A stretch of DNA of 64,000 bases from NCBI GenBank assembly GCA_030524785.1, contig JAUNFZ010000004.1:1-64000 (forward strand), read 5' to 3'. Below, piece by piece: positions 17,943 through 26,950 of this stretch. Made by a program: the position numbers and the translations under genes. Each line of letters opens with the position of its first letter. Position 1 is the first letter of the stretch. This DNA is from Eubacteriales bacterium. Lineage in GTDB: Bacteria; Bacillota; Clostridia; Lachnospirales; Lachnospiraceae. The notes beneath the pieces are model-generated. The model made no database searches, was not told where the DNA came from, and saw nothing but the letters and a program-made list of their open reading frames with translations.

Positions 17943-19118
17943 TTATCTTCTTTTCAGGAAGTCCGGAATCTGAATATCGCGCTCCTGTACCCTTCCCTCC
18001 TGTGTTCTCAGCTTTCCTGAGGAAGGAACTGTGCCAATTCCGGCCAGCGGGGTCGGCGTGCGAAGCCCGGCTACTGTATCGCTTTTTCCCGTATTTGACG
18101 GATATGTGAAATCAGGTACAATTCTTCTGCCGGCGGCGTTCTTCTTCGGCGCCTCCTGCTCAGAACTCTTGTCACTCAGACCCGTCGCGATTACGGTGAT
18201 ACTTGCCTCGTCTGCATATGTATCATCATACATAGCGCCAAAAATAATATTTGCATTCTCTCCTGCCATTTCCTGTACATAACTTGCGGCGTCGTTAGCG
18301 TCCATCAGAGAAATGTCGCCGGAAATATTAATGATCACATGGGAAGCTCCGGTGATCGTCGTCTCAAGGAGCGGGCTTGAAACTGCCTGCTTCACAGCTT
18401 CCAGGGCCTTGTCGTCTCCCTTTGCCTGTCCAATGCCGATGTGCGCGATGCCCTTGTCGGTCATCACGGTCTGAACGTCCGCAAAATCCAGGTTAATCAG
18501 TGCCGGCAGATTGATCAGGTCTGTAATTCCCTGCACTGCCTGCTGAAGAACCTCGTCCGCTTTTTTCAGCGCCTCCGGCATCGTGGTACGCCTGTCCACA
18601 ATCTCCAGAAGTTTGTCGTTCGGAATGACAATCAGTGTATCTACATTATCCTTCAGCTTCTCAATACCCGCGAGAGCATTGTTCATACGCGTCTTCGCCT
18701 CAAAACGGAACGGCTTTGTGACAACGCCGACTGTAAGGATCCCCATCTCCTTGGCAAGGCCCGCAACCACAGGAGCCGCGCCGGTTCCTGTACCGCCGCC
18801 CATACCGCAGGTAACAAATACCATATCTGCTCCCTGGATCGCCTGTTTGATCTCCTCTGTGCTTTCCTCCGCCGCCTGCTGCCCTACCTGGGGCTTTGCG
18901 CCGGCGCCAAGGCCTTTGGTTACTTTTTCTCCAATCTGTATTGTATGCGGTGCACGGCAGAGATCCAATGCCTGCTTATCTGTATTAATCCCAATAAATT
19001 CCACGCCGGCAATCGCCTCGTCCACCATTCTATTTACTGCATTATTACCTGCGCCGCCAACACCAATAACGATAATCTTCGCCGCAGATTCTGCTTCATT
19101 TGACACGATTTCTAACAA
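17943..19118 (-). CDS. ftsZ: cell division GTPase FtsZ
   Basis: 391 residues; the tubulin-like protein that forms the division ring. Visible parts are the GTP-binding [11 protein letters not shown], the tubulin signature [14 protein letters not shown], the T7 loop [12 protein letters not shown] that completes the catalytic site, a variable linker from about 320 and the conserved tail [10 protein letters not shown] that binds partner proteins. The start is TTG, with AAGGAGG well placed upstream. It has its own promoter (19175-19203), and a terminator follows. Confidence 0.97.
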   Translation of the reverse strand: MLEIVSNEAESAAKIIVIGVGGAGNNAVNRMVDEAIAGVEFIGINTDKQALDLCRAPHTIQIGEKVTKGLGAGAKPQVGQQAAEESTEEIKQAIQGADMVFVTCGMGGGTGTGAAPVVAGLAKEMGILTVGVVTKPFRFEAKTRMNNALAGIEKLKDNVDTLIVIPNDKLLEIVDRRTTMPEALKKADEVLQQAVQGITDLINLPALINLDFADVQTVMTDKGIAHIGIGQAKGDDKALEAVKQAVSSPLLETTITGASHVIINISGDISLMDANDAASYVQEMAGENANIIFGAMYDDTYADEASITVIATGLSDKSSEQEAPKKNAAGRRIVPDFTYPSNTGKSDTVAGLRTPTPLAGIGTVPSSGKLRTQEGRVQERDIQIPDFLKRR

Positions 19119-19174
19119 GATGCTTCCTCCTTTTGGTTTCGCCTCTGTGACAATATTGTCCCACTATTTCTTCT

Positions 19175-19203
19175 ATAATATAAGTTTTTTGTTAAATTAT
19201 CAA
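19175..19203 (-). promoter_or_regulatory. sigma-A promoter of ftsZ
   Basis: On the minus strand TTGATA (19198-19203) is followed after 17 bp by TATTAT (19175-19180), in the 118-nt gap after ftsQ. It lets ftsZ be expressed apart from the dcw operon. Confidence 0.75.
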
Positions 19204-19236
19204 GGGCTTTTTCACATTTCGGTAAAATTTTCTGTA

Positions 19237-20292
19237 TCAATTTAAAATATAGGCTCCCGTATACGGATCAATATATCCATAACCGTCGGTAACGATCTGT
19301 CCATCGTCCCCCAAATAGGGCATATCCATATTGGAGGTCACATTTCCCTGCTCGTCCGTATAAATCTGGTTTCCGTCCGCATCTGTGGTGATTCTGCTGG
19401 GATCCTCCACATAACCGCTTGAGCCGGAATCCACTGTGGTCTCTCCCGTGGTTTCCCCCTCAGTTTCTCCGGATGCGCCGTCTCCCTGCTCTCCTTCTCC
19501 GCCGGTCTCCTCCGGCTGATTCAGGTTCATCAGAAGCTCGTCCTCCTCCTCGCCCTTTTCCCCTTTCTTAAAGCTGATGGTTGTGGCAGAAGGCGTATAG
19601 GTCTCCAGATGAAGCGTGCCGGACAGCCCCTCCATCTGCGGAAAAAGCGCTTTTAAATTGGATATTTTTTCTTCCATATAATCGGAGGACCCCAGCATAA
19701 CCCTGCGGGTACCAAAATAGATGATGGCCTCCTGCTTTTCATCATAATGTATCTCGTCCGGTTCCAGTCCGCTCTGACGCAGCATCTGCGCGGTTTCGGT
19801 GATGGAGCTCAGGAAGCTTTCGTCCTCCACCGGAAGCTTTTCTCCCACCGTGGGCTGTCCGATAGAGATGCCGGAAAACGGCGGGACGCCGTCCCGCTCC
19901 TCCCCGGAAATTTCCACCACATTGCCGTCCGTATCGAAATATACCCGGGAACCGGAATACATCAGATATCCGGCGATCGTTTTCTCATAAACCCTGATCT
20001 GCACATGATAAGGACTGATCATGCTGACTTCTATAGCGCTCAGAAAGGGCAGGGCCTCCGCCGTTTCCGGGTCGCTGTATTTCCAGGTGAGATAAATCGA
20101 GTTTTCCGCCAGCGAATCCGACATGATCATATTCTGAATTTCCTCTGCGGAATAAAATTCATTTCCAATAACATCCACCGTGCGGATATGAAACAGTCCA
20201 AAAATAATCACCATGCCGAAAAGAACTATGGCTAAAAAGACCAGCAGCGGTATTTTCAGTATATTTTTCTTTTTTCTTTTCTGAAGTTCCAT
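19237..20292 (-). CDS. ftsQ: cell division protein FtsQ/DivIB
   Basis: 351 residues. A basic cytoplasmic tail and one membrane helix (about 14-35) are followed by a POTRA-type domain (HIRTVDVIGNEFYSAEEIQN) and the beta domain with SPYHVQIRVYEK. This is the bitopic divisome protein that links FtsL and the septal PBP. The last hundred residues are a Glu/Gly/Thr-rich acidic tail ending in a Tyr/Gly segment (GYGYIDPYTGAYILN), longer than usual. It sits between murA and ftsZ, as in many Firmicutes. Confidence 0.85.
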   Translation of the reverse strand: MELQKRKKKNILKIPLLVFLAIVLFGMVIIFGLFHIRTVDVIGNEFYSAEEIQNMIMSDSLAENSIYLTWKYSDPETAEALPFLSAIEVSMISPYHVQIRVYEKTIAGYLMYSGSRVYFDTDGNVVEISGEERDGVPPFSGISIGQPTVGEKLPVEDESFLSSITETAQMLRQSGLEPDEIHYDEKQEAIIYFGTRRVMLGSSDYMEEKISNLKALFPQMEGLSGTLHLETYTPSATTISFKKGEKGEEEDELLMNLNQPEETGGEGEQGDGASGETEGETTGETTVDSGSSGYVEDPSRITTDADGNQIYTDEQGNVTSNMDMPYLGDDGQIVTDGYGYIDPYTGAYILN

Positions 20293-20331
20293 ACCAGATA
20301 TCCTTCCTCTTTGTGTAATTTGACAGATTTG

Positions 20332-21585
20332 CTATGTGATTTCGCAAATATTCGCCCCAAGTTCCAGAAGATCCCGCACAATATTTTCATAACCCCTGTC
20401 AATAAATCCGCGGCCCTCAATCACTGTCGTTCCCCGGGCCGCCAGGCCGGCCGCCACCAGGGCTGCTCCCCCGCGAAGCTCCCGTCCTCTGACGCAGGCT
20501 CCGTAAAGGGACGGCACGCCTCTCACAAACGCCCTTCTGCCCTTTATTTCAATTGACGCACCCATCTTTCTAAGTTCCCCTGCAGCCAGAAATCTGGACT
20601 CAAATAAATTTTCTTCGATTATGCTTTCTCCCTCCACAGTGCACAAAAGCGCCATCATCTGAGACTGCAGATCCGTGGGGAATCCGGGATAAGGACTGGT
20701 GCTCACAATCTCAGGAGCTTTGTCAAGCTGGGAAGCATCCATGCGAAGCGCCCCGTCATGAGCGGAAACATCGGCGCCCATTTCTCTTAGAAGGCCGGTA
20801 ATCGCCTCCATCTGTGCAACCGGCGTATTCCAAAGTGTGATGCGCCCCCTGGTTCCCGCCGCCGCCAGAAGATACGTTCCAGCCACAATCCGGTCCGGCA
20901 TCAGACGATATTCGATATCGCGAAGACAGTCTACCCCGGTTACCGTCAGCGTATTGCTTCCAATTCCCTCAATGCGCGCTCCTCTGGCATTTAAAAACCG
21001 GCAGAGTTCCTCTACTTCCGGCTCCGCCGCGCAGCCGCTGATCACCGTCTCGCCCCGGGCCATCACGGCGCCCAGAAGAATATTTTCCGTGGCCCCCACG
21101 CTTGGAAACGCAAGTTCAATATGAGTTCCTCTCATTTCCTCTGCCGAAAGAGCGATCCCCTTTTCGTCGGGAATCAGCCGCGCTCCCATACGCTGAAAAG
21201 CCTGCAGATGAAAATCGATAGGGCGCATACCGATGGTGCATCCTCCCGGGTAGGGCAGGTACGCCCGGCCGCAGCGTCCCAAAAGGCTTCCCATCAGAAG
21301 CACTGAGGCCCGAAGCTTCGTCGCATAACGCTCCGAGATGCAGACCTTTGAAAGGCCTGCGGCGTCAATCACCAGCGCTTCCTTTTCGCGGTATACGCTG
21401 CATCCGCTTTCCCGCAGAATACCGCACATATATTCCACATCCAGAATACGCGGGCAGCCATGGATCACCGTCCTCCCCGCATGTAAAACCGACGCGGCGA
21501 TCAGCGGCAGCGCACCATTCTTAGAACCCTGCACCGCCGTTTCACCGCCAAGCGGGATGCTGCCTACTGTCTGTATTCTGCCCAC
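20332..21585 (-). CDS. murA: UDP-N-acetylglucosamine 1-carboxyvinyltransferase
   Basis: 417 residues; the first committed enzyme of peptidoglycan synthesis, transferring enolpyruvate to UDP-GlcNAc. The substrate-binding Lys-Asn pair is in QGSKNGALPL, and the loop Cys that attacks phosphoenolpyruvate (the fosfomycin target) is in YPGGCTIGMRP. The start is GTG with GGGAGG 8 nt upstream. It lies between ftsW and ftsQ in the dcw cluster. Confidence 0.93.
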   Translation of the reverse strand: MGRIQTVGSIPLGGETAVQGSKNGALPLIAASVLHAGRTVIHGCPRILDVEYMCGILRESGCSVYREKEALVIDAAGLSKVCISERYATKLRASVLLMGSLLGRCGRAYLPYPGGCTIGMRPIDFHLQAFQRMGARLIPDEKGIALSAEEMRGTHIELAFPSVGATENILLGAVMARGETVISGCAAEPEVEELCRFLNARGARIEGIGSNTLTVTGVDCLRDIEYRLMPDRIVAGTYLLAAAGTRGRITLWNTPVAQMEAITGLLREMGADVSAHDGALRMDASQLDKAPEIVSTSPYPGFPTDLQSQMMALLCTVEGESIIEENLFESRFLAAGELRKMGASIEIKGRRAFVRGVPSLYGACVRGRELRGGAALVAAGLAARGTTVIEGRGFIDRGYENIVRDLLELGANICEIT

Positions 21586-21648
21586 GCATATACCTCCCGC
21601 ACGTTTTTGCCATACGTTAGTATATGCCGAAAAGCAGTTTTTGTTCCC

Positions 21649-22737
21649 TTATCTTTCCTCCGTCCTGCTCCACCGGCTGACGGAAAGCGCCAGCCCCATC
21701 TCCGACAGCAGAAATAATACCGAGGTGCCCCCATAACTGATGAAAGGCAGCGTAATTCCCGTATTGGGAATGGTATTTGTCACCACCGCGATATTGAGAA
21801 TCACCTGAATGGCAATGTGCCCCATAATCCCGGCACAGATCAGCGCCCCAAACAGATCCGGCGCATGGGTGGAGATCACCATAAAGCGCCAGAGCAAAAT
21901 CATAAACAGGAAGATCAACAGCACCGCGCCGGTCAGGCCGAGTTCCTCACAGATAATCGAAAAAATCATGTCATTCTGGGCCTCCGGCACAAAGCCCAGC
22001 TTTTGCAGGCTTTCTCCCAGCCCTCTGCCGAACAGTCCCCCGGAACCGATGGCGTACAGGCCCTGGATTGTCTGAAACCCCTTTTCATAGGCCTCCGGGT
22101 TTCTCCAGATTGCCAGCCGCTCCAGCCGGTATTGTTCCATGCCCAGAAATACGCCGATAAAACCAATCCCGGTAAGGCCGATCCATATAAACTGCAGGTA
22201 ATTCGGATTTGATACAAAGGCAAGAATCACGGCAATCCCAAGAATAATAATCGCTGTGCTCAGATTATTCGTGCCCACAAGTCCCACAATCGGAAGAACC
22301 AGAGCGATCACAAGAACCAGAAGAAGCAGACTGTTTTTCTTTTTTCCCTGCCGGCTGATGATATATGCCAGAAACAGAATCACCGCCGGTTTCGCAAATT
22401 CCGACGGCTGAAAAGACAGCGGTCCCAGCGACAGCCACCGTTTTGAACCGTTGTAGGAATCCCCCACCAGCAGAACCGCGCCGGAAAGCGCCATGGAAAG
22501 CAGGTATCCCCACACCGCGAATCCCGCGAACAGATGATAATCCATCCGGGAGATCAGCGCCATGGCAGCCAGGCCAAGGGCCGTGGCAAACAACTGCTTT
22601 TTAAAGTAATAGCCCTCGTCCAGGAACCGCACACGGCCGTTATATGCGCTGGTACTCCAAAGTGTGATAAGGCCGAATACCACCAGAATCAGCACGATTA
22701 TCTGAAGTGTAACATCCTGATTCCTCTGCCTTCGCAA
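21649..22737 (-). CDS. ftsW: SEDS family peptidoglycan polymerase FtsW/SpoVE
   Basis: 362 residues with about ten membrane segments. The SEDS features are present: SGGLFGRGLGESLQKLGFVP with EAQNDMIFS in the large outer loop, and the closing FISYGGTSVLFLL. SEDS proteins polymerise glycan strands together with a class B PBP. In spore-formers this position may hold FtsW or the sporulation form SpoVE; I cannot separate them by eye. It starts 4 nt after murD. Confidence 0.9.
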   Translation of the reverse strand: MRRQRNQDVTLQIIVLILVVFGLITLWSTSAYNGRVRFLDEGYYFKKQLFATALGLAAMALISRMDYHLFAGFAVWGYLLSMALSGAVLLVGDSYNGSKRWLSLGPLSFQPSEFAKPAVILFLAYIISRQGKKKNSLLLLVLVIALVLPIVGLVGTNNLSTAIIILGIAVILAFVSNPNYLQFIWIGLTGIGFIGVFLGMEQYRLERLAIWRNPEAYEKGFQTIQGLYAIGSGGLFGRGLGESLQKLGFVPEAQNDMIFSIICEELGLTGAVLLIFLFMILLWRFMVISTHAPDLFGALICAGIMGHIAIQVILNIAVVTNTIPNTGITLPFISYGGTSVLFLLSEMGLALSVSRWSRTEER

Positions 22738-22741
22738 AGCA

Positions 22742-24109
22742 TCACTCCCTGTCAGCCGCCAATTTTCTTACCAGATCCTTAAATACTTTTCCGCGCACCT
22801 CATAGTTGGGGAACATCCCCCAGCTTGCGCAGGCCGGAGACAGAAGGACCGCGTCCCCTTTTCTGGCGTTCGCCGCGCAGAAATCAAATGCTTCCACAAA
22901 GCTGTCCGCCAGTACAACATCATGAAAACCGCATTTTTCCGCCGTCCGGGCAATTTTTTCCCGTGTCTGTCCAATCAGCACGAGGTAACGCACCTTGCCG
23001 TCGAAGGAGCGTATCCACTCCTCATAATCGGACTCCTTATCGTAACCGCCGCCGATCAGCAGAGTGGGACGGTCCATGGCCTGGATTCCCTTGATCGCAG
23101 CGTCGGGGTTGGTTCCTTTGGAATCATTGTAATAAGCGACCCCATTCACTTCCTCCACAAACTCTATGCGGTGCTCCACTGCGGTAAAGCGCCGTAGCAC
23201 ATAGCAGATATCCTCCGCAGTCACGCCGCTGGCGAGCGCCATAGCTGCCGCCGCCATCACATTTTCATGGTTGTGCCTGCCGGGAAGCTTCAGTTCCTTT
23301 GTGCTGCACAGACGTATTGTTGAAACGCCGTCTCTGTATTCTATCATATCTCCGTTCAGATAGATACCTTTTTCTAATTTACGCAGGCTGCTGAAAAATA
23401 ATACCTGGCATTTCAGGCTTTCCCCAAACTTTCTTAAAACCTCGTCCTCATAATTCAGAACGCAGGTATCCTCCGCCGTCTGATTCTTTGTAATCAATTC
23501 TTTCACACGTATGTATTCTTCCATCGTATGATGGCGGTTCAAATGATCCGGGGTAATGTTCAAAATTGCGCTTACCCTGGGATGAAAATCCTCAATCGTT
23601 TCAAGCTGAAAGCTGCTGATCTCCGCTACGGTAACGGAATTATCCCCTGTATCCATTGCAATTCCCGTATAAGGAATCCCGATATTTCCCACCACGAACA
23701 CTGACTCTCTGGCGTGCTCCATAATTGCTCCAAGAAGGCTTGTCGTAGTCGTTTTTCCGTTTGTACCCGTAACCGCCAGCACTTCCCCCCTGGCGTATTC
23801 CCAGGCCAGCTCGATCTCACCCCAGATGGGCAGGCCTGCGCTTCGAAGTTCATTTACCATCGGAAGATCCGTAGGCACGCCCGGGCTTAACACCACCAGC
23901 GACAACTGCTCGGCCGTTTCTGCCGGCAGTTCTCCCAGAAATATCTTTGCCCTGCTTTGTCCCAGCTTCCCGCGGATATCTTCTTCCTTCAAGTCTTTGT
24001 TTCCGTCAAACAGCACAGGCAGAGCGCCGGCCTTCTCCAGAAGCTTCGCCGCAGAGATACCGCTTAGGCCTGTACCAAAAACCAATACCTGTTTATTCTT
24101 TAAATCCAT
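22742..24109 (-). CDS. murD: UDP-N-acetylmuramoyl-L-alanine--D-glutamate ligase
   Basis: 455 residues. It adds D-glutamate (made by MurI at the left of this window) to UDP-MurNAc-L-Ala. The N-terminal Rossmann-like domain has FGTGLSGISAAKLL, the ATP loop is VTGTNGKTTTTSLLG, and the C-terminal Mur domain has YYNDSKGTNPDA with the conserved Lys. Length is typical. Confidence 0.96.
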   Translation of the reverse strand: MDLKNKQVLVFGTGLSGISAAKLLEKAGALPVLFDGNKDLKEEDIRGKLGQSRAKIFLGELPAETAEQLSLVVLSPGVPTDLPMVNELRSAGLPIWGEIELAWEYARGEVLAVTGTNGKTTTTSLLGAIMEHARESVFVVGNIGIPYTGIAMDTGDNSVTVAEISSFQLETIEDFHPRVSAILNITPDHLNRHHTMEEYIRVKELITKNQTAEDTCVLNYEDEVLRKFGESLKCQVLFFSSLRKLEKGIYLNGDMIEYRDGVSTIRLCSTKELKLPGRHNHENVMAAAAMALASGVTAEDICYVLRRFTAVEHRIEFVEEVNGVAYYNDSKGTNPDAAIKGIQAMDRPTLLIGGGYDKESDYEEWIRSFDGKVRYLVLIGQTREKIARTAEKCGFHDVVLADSFVEAFDFCAANARKGDAVLLSPACASWGMFPNYEVRGKVFKDLVRKLAADRE

Positions 24110-24147
24110 TTTTTACAGCTCCTTTAATCGTATTTGCCGTTTTATCT

Positions 24148-25107
24148 TTAAAGTCCGCTTAAACATATGAGGCACAAAAGCGCGGTAATTACAGTAAACA
24201 GCGCTACGATCTGTGTCTCCGACCACCCGCACAGCTCCAGATGGTGATGGATCGGCGCCATCTTAAAGAAGCGCTTGCCGCCGGTCTTTTTGAAATACGT
24301 CACCTGTATCATAACCGAAATCACCTCAATCATGTAGATCAGGCCGAACACAGGAATCAGAATCGGTATCTGCAGCACATAGGCGCAGCCCGCCACGAAG
24401 CCCCCCAGCGCCAGGGATCCGGTATCTCCCATAAATACCTTGGCCGGATGGGCGTTAAACATCAGAAATCCAAGAAGCGCACCGGTAACAGCCGCCGTGA
24501 TAGGCTCGATGCCTGCATCCATTCCCACGGATACCATTGTAAAGAACACGGCCACCATCGTCGTGACGCCTGTGGCCAGTCCGTCCAGCCCGTCTGTGAA
24601 GTTGACGCCGTTTACCGTGCCCAAAACCACCAGATATACCAGCGGCACCGTAATCCATTTGCAGTCAAAATACATGCCGCCTGTAAAGGGCAGCAGCACA
24701 ATCAGACAGTCCGGATCCACCACCAGTATGTAGATGACAAAAATAGTGGTGACCACGATCTGAAGAATAAATTTCTGTTTGGGAAGCAGGCCGTCCGACC
24801 GGCGCAGGACAACCTTCAGGTAGTCGTCCAGAAATCCGATAATTCCAAAGCCCAGCGTCAGAAACAGAATTGGAATAATTCTGGGATAGCGTCCGATAAA
24901 CATCAGCGATGTGACAAGCACGCTGATCAGAATGATGAGCCCTCCCATCGTCGGCGTGCCCGCCTTTTTCAAATGCGATTGCACCCCTTCCGTACGCTCT
25001 GTCTGTCCTATTTTCAGCTTGCGCAGAAAGGGTATGACAAATGGACTGAGCAGTACGCTGATGGCAAATGCGATCAGCAGGGATAAAACCACTTCCATAC
25101 TTATCAT
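24148..25107 (-). CDS. mraY: phospho-N-acetylmuramoyl-pentapeptide transferase
   Basis: 319 residues with about ten membrane helices. It moves the phospho-MurNAc-pentapeptide to undecaprenyl phosphate, making lipid I. The active-site motifs are FLDDYLK, NFTDGLDGLATG and AHPAKVFMGDTGSLALG, followed by MAPIHHHLE. AGGAGG lies 9 nt before ATG 25107. Confidence 0.96.
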   Translation of the reverse strand: MISMEVVLSLLIAFAISVLLSPFVIPFLRKLKIGQTERTEGVQSHLKKAGTPTMGGLIILISVLVTSLMFIGRYPRIIPILFLTLGFGIIGFLDDYLKVVLRRSDGLLPKQKFILQIVVTTIFVIYILVVDPDCLIVLLPFTGGMYFDCKWITVPLVYLVVLGTVNGVNFTDGLDGLATGVTTMVAVFFTMVSVGMDAGIEPITAAVTGALLGFLMFNAHPAKVFMGDTGSLALGGFVAGCAYVLQIPILIPVFGLIYMIEVISVMIQVTYFKKTGGKRFFKMAPIHHHLELCGWSETQIVALFTVITALLCLICLSGL

Positions 25108-25160
25108 TATGTTATCCTCCTGAAAAAGACTATATATGTTGAATTATACGTCTTTTTTCT

Positions 25161-26891
25161 TTATTTATCAACATCTTCTTTCTCCACGCCCAGATAGGGC
25201 AGTATGTTGGAAAAAATCTCCTGCACCACCGGCGCCGCAATGGTTCCTCCATAGTATACGCCCTGGGGATTATGGATGACGCACAGGGCGAGCACCTGCG
25301 GATCCTCGGCAGGCGCAAAACCGATAAAAGAGGAAATGTATTTGTTGGCGCTTCTGGGCAGTGTCTCAGAGGTAGCCGTCTTGCCTCCCACCCGAAATCC
25401 CTCCAGATAAGCATTTTTTCCTGAACCGCCGTCCACCACCTGCTCCAGCACATACCGAACAGTCTCGGAGGTTTTCTCAGACAGTATGCGCTCCCCTGTC
25501 GGATATTCCAATACCTTTAAAAGGGCGCCTTCGCCGTCGCGCACCTCCACGCCAAAGTGGGGCGTAATGCGCCGTCCGCCGTTAATCAGAGAGCTTACGG
25601 TGGACGCCAGCTGAATCGGCGTAATCTGGAAGGACTGGCCAAAGGCCACTGTGGCAAGCTCCACCAGCCCCATATTCTCCATATTGTGCATGATAGTTCC
25701 CGCTTCCCCCGGCAGGTCGATGCCCGTTTTATTTTTCAGGCCAAACTTTTCGAAATAGTGATAATAATTTTCGATGCCAAGCCTTAATCCCACCTCAATA
25801 AATACCGGGTTGCAGGAATTTTGGGCGGCCTCCACAAAGTTTTCTGCGCCGTGGCCCGTCACTTTGTGGCAGCGTATCTTCCGGTCCTCCACAATCTTAA
25901 ATCCCGGACAGGAAAACTGATCGTTCAGGGACACCACTCCCGCCTCCAGCCCCGCGGACATGGTAATGATCTTAAACGTCGAGCCCGGCTCATAGGTGTC
26001 GTTGATGCATCCGTTGCGCCACATCAAATTCCAGGCGTCCTGCTTTTGCTGGTCCGTGAGCCCCGAAGTGTCCGCGCTCAGGGTAAAGGGGTCGTTTAAG
26101 TCAAATTCCGGTACGTTCACCATAGCCAGAATTTCTCCGTTCTGCGGCCTCATGACAATCACCGACACCGCATCAGCGCTCTTTTTCTCCATTACCTTGA
26201 GGGCCGACTGCTCCGCAAACTTTTGTATATTTGCGTCGAGGCTGATGTACAGGTCGTTCCCCGCTATAGGTTCCAGGCGGCTTTCCCCGGCCTCGGGAAG
26301 CTCCACGCCTCTGGCGTCCGTCAGCGTTAAGATTTTTCCATCGCTGCCCTTTAAAATATCTTCATATTTTACTTCCAGGCCGATAATCCCCTGATTGTCT
26401 CCCCCGGTAAATCCCAATACTTTGGAGGCGAGGCTCCCGTAAGGGTAATAGCGCTTAAAGTCTTCGTCTACCTTGACTCCCGCCAGATTCATTTCCCGTA
26501 TCCTGTCCCCCGTTTCCTTGGGCACGTTCGCCTTAATTCTCTCAATGGAACTTCTTTTTTCCACCCGGGCGCGCACGGTTTCCTCGGAAAGCTTTAGTTC
26601 ACTGCAAAGAGCGGCGATCACCGCCTCCGGATTTTCAATCTGGCTGTGAATCACAGAAATCGTACAGACGGTCTGGTTCGTCGCCAGGACATTTCCTGCG
26701 GCGTCAATAATTTTTCCTCTGGCCGCTTTAATATCCCTCTCCCTTTCATGAAGATCCTGGGCCTTTTTCGCATAATCCTCCGACTCAAAGAGCATCAGAT
26801 CAATCAGCCGCCCCGCCAGAAAGGCCAGCGCCAACGCACAGACCAGAAAAACCGTCACGATTTTCTTTTTATGAAATGTTTTCAGCCTCAC
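25161..26891 (-). CDS. spoVD: class B penicillin-binding protein, SpoVD-like
   Basis: 576 residues: short tail, one membrane helix, the PBP dimerisation domain with RGKIIDAAGNVLA, and a transpeptidase domain. Motifs are PGSTFKI and SCN; the third is KTA (Lys504-Thr505-Ala506) where most PBPs have KTG or KSG. There is no PASTA domain. It crosslinks peptidoglycan, probably in the spore cortex or septum. The start is GTG, and its ribosome binding site GGAG (26899-26902) lies inside the 3-prime arm of a strong hairpin. Calling it SpoVD rests on its place next to mraY and after another FtsI-like gene. Confidence 0.8.
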   Translation of the reverse strand: MRLKTFHKKKIVTVFLVCALALAFLAGRLIDLMLFESEDYAKKAQDLHERERDIKAARGKIIDAAGNVLATNQTVCTISVIHSQIENPEAVIAALCSELKLSEETVRARVEKRSSIERIKANVPKETGDRIREMNLAGVKVDEDFKRYYPYGSLASKVLGFTGGDNQGIIGLEVKYEDILKGSDGKILTLTDARGVELPEAGESRLEPIAGNDLYISLDANIQKFAEQSALKVMEKKSADAVSVIVMRPQNGEILAMVNVPEFDLNDPFTLSADTSGLTDQQKQDAWNLMWRNGCINDTYEPGSTFKIITMSAGLEAGVVSLNDQFSCPGFKIVEDRKIRCHKVTGHGAENFVEAAQNSCNPVFIEVGLRLGIENYYHYFEKFGLKNKTGIDLPGEAGTIMHNMENMGLVELATVAFGQSFQITPIQLASTVSSLINGGRRITPHFGVEVRDGEGALLKVLEYPTGERILSEKTSETVRYVLEQVVDGGSGKNAYLEGFRVGGKTATSETLPRSANKYISSFIGFAPAEDPQVLALCVIHNPQGVYYGGTIAAPVVQEIFSNILPYLGVEKEDVDK

Positions 26892-26944
26892 ACAAAAACT
26901 CCGCAGATGTACTCACTCCAGTTTATGAGTATATCTGCGGAGTT
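26892..26944 (-). promoter_or_regulatory. hairpin that covers the spoVD ribosome binding site
   Basis: In the 59-nt gap between the two PBP genes, 26926-26944 pairs with 26897-26915 (19-bp stem, one mismatch, 10-nt loop). The second arm contains the GGAG used by spoVD, and it is followed on the minus strand by TTTTTGTGTG. It can therefore act as a terminator, as a block on translation start, or both. Confidence 0.7.
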
Positions 26945-26950
26945 ATGCGC

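Noticed and set aside
25123..25157. Terminator between spoVD and mraY
   Set aside because: The 8-bp stem AAAAAGAC/GTCTTTTT is A-T only apart from two pairs and has a 19-nt loop; too weak to claim.
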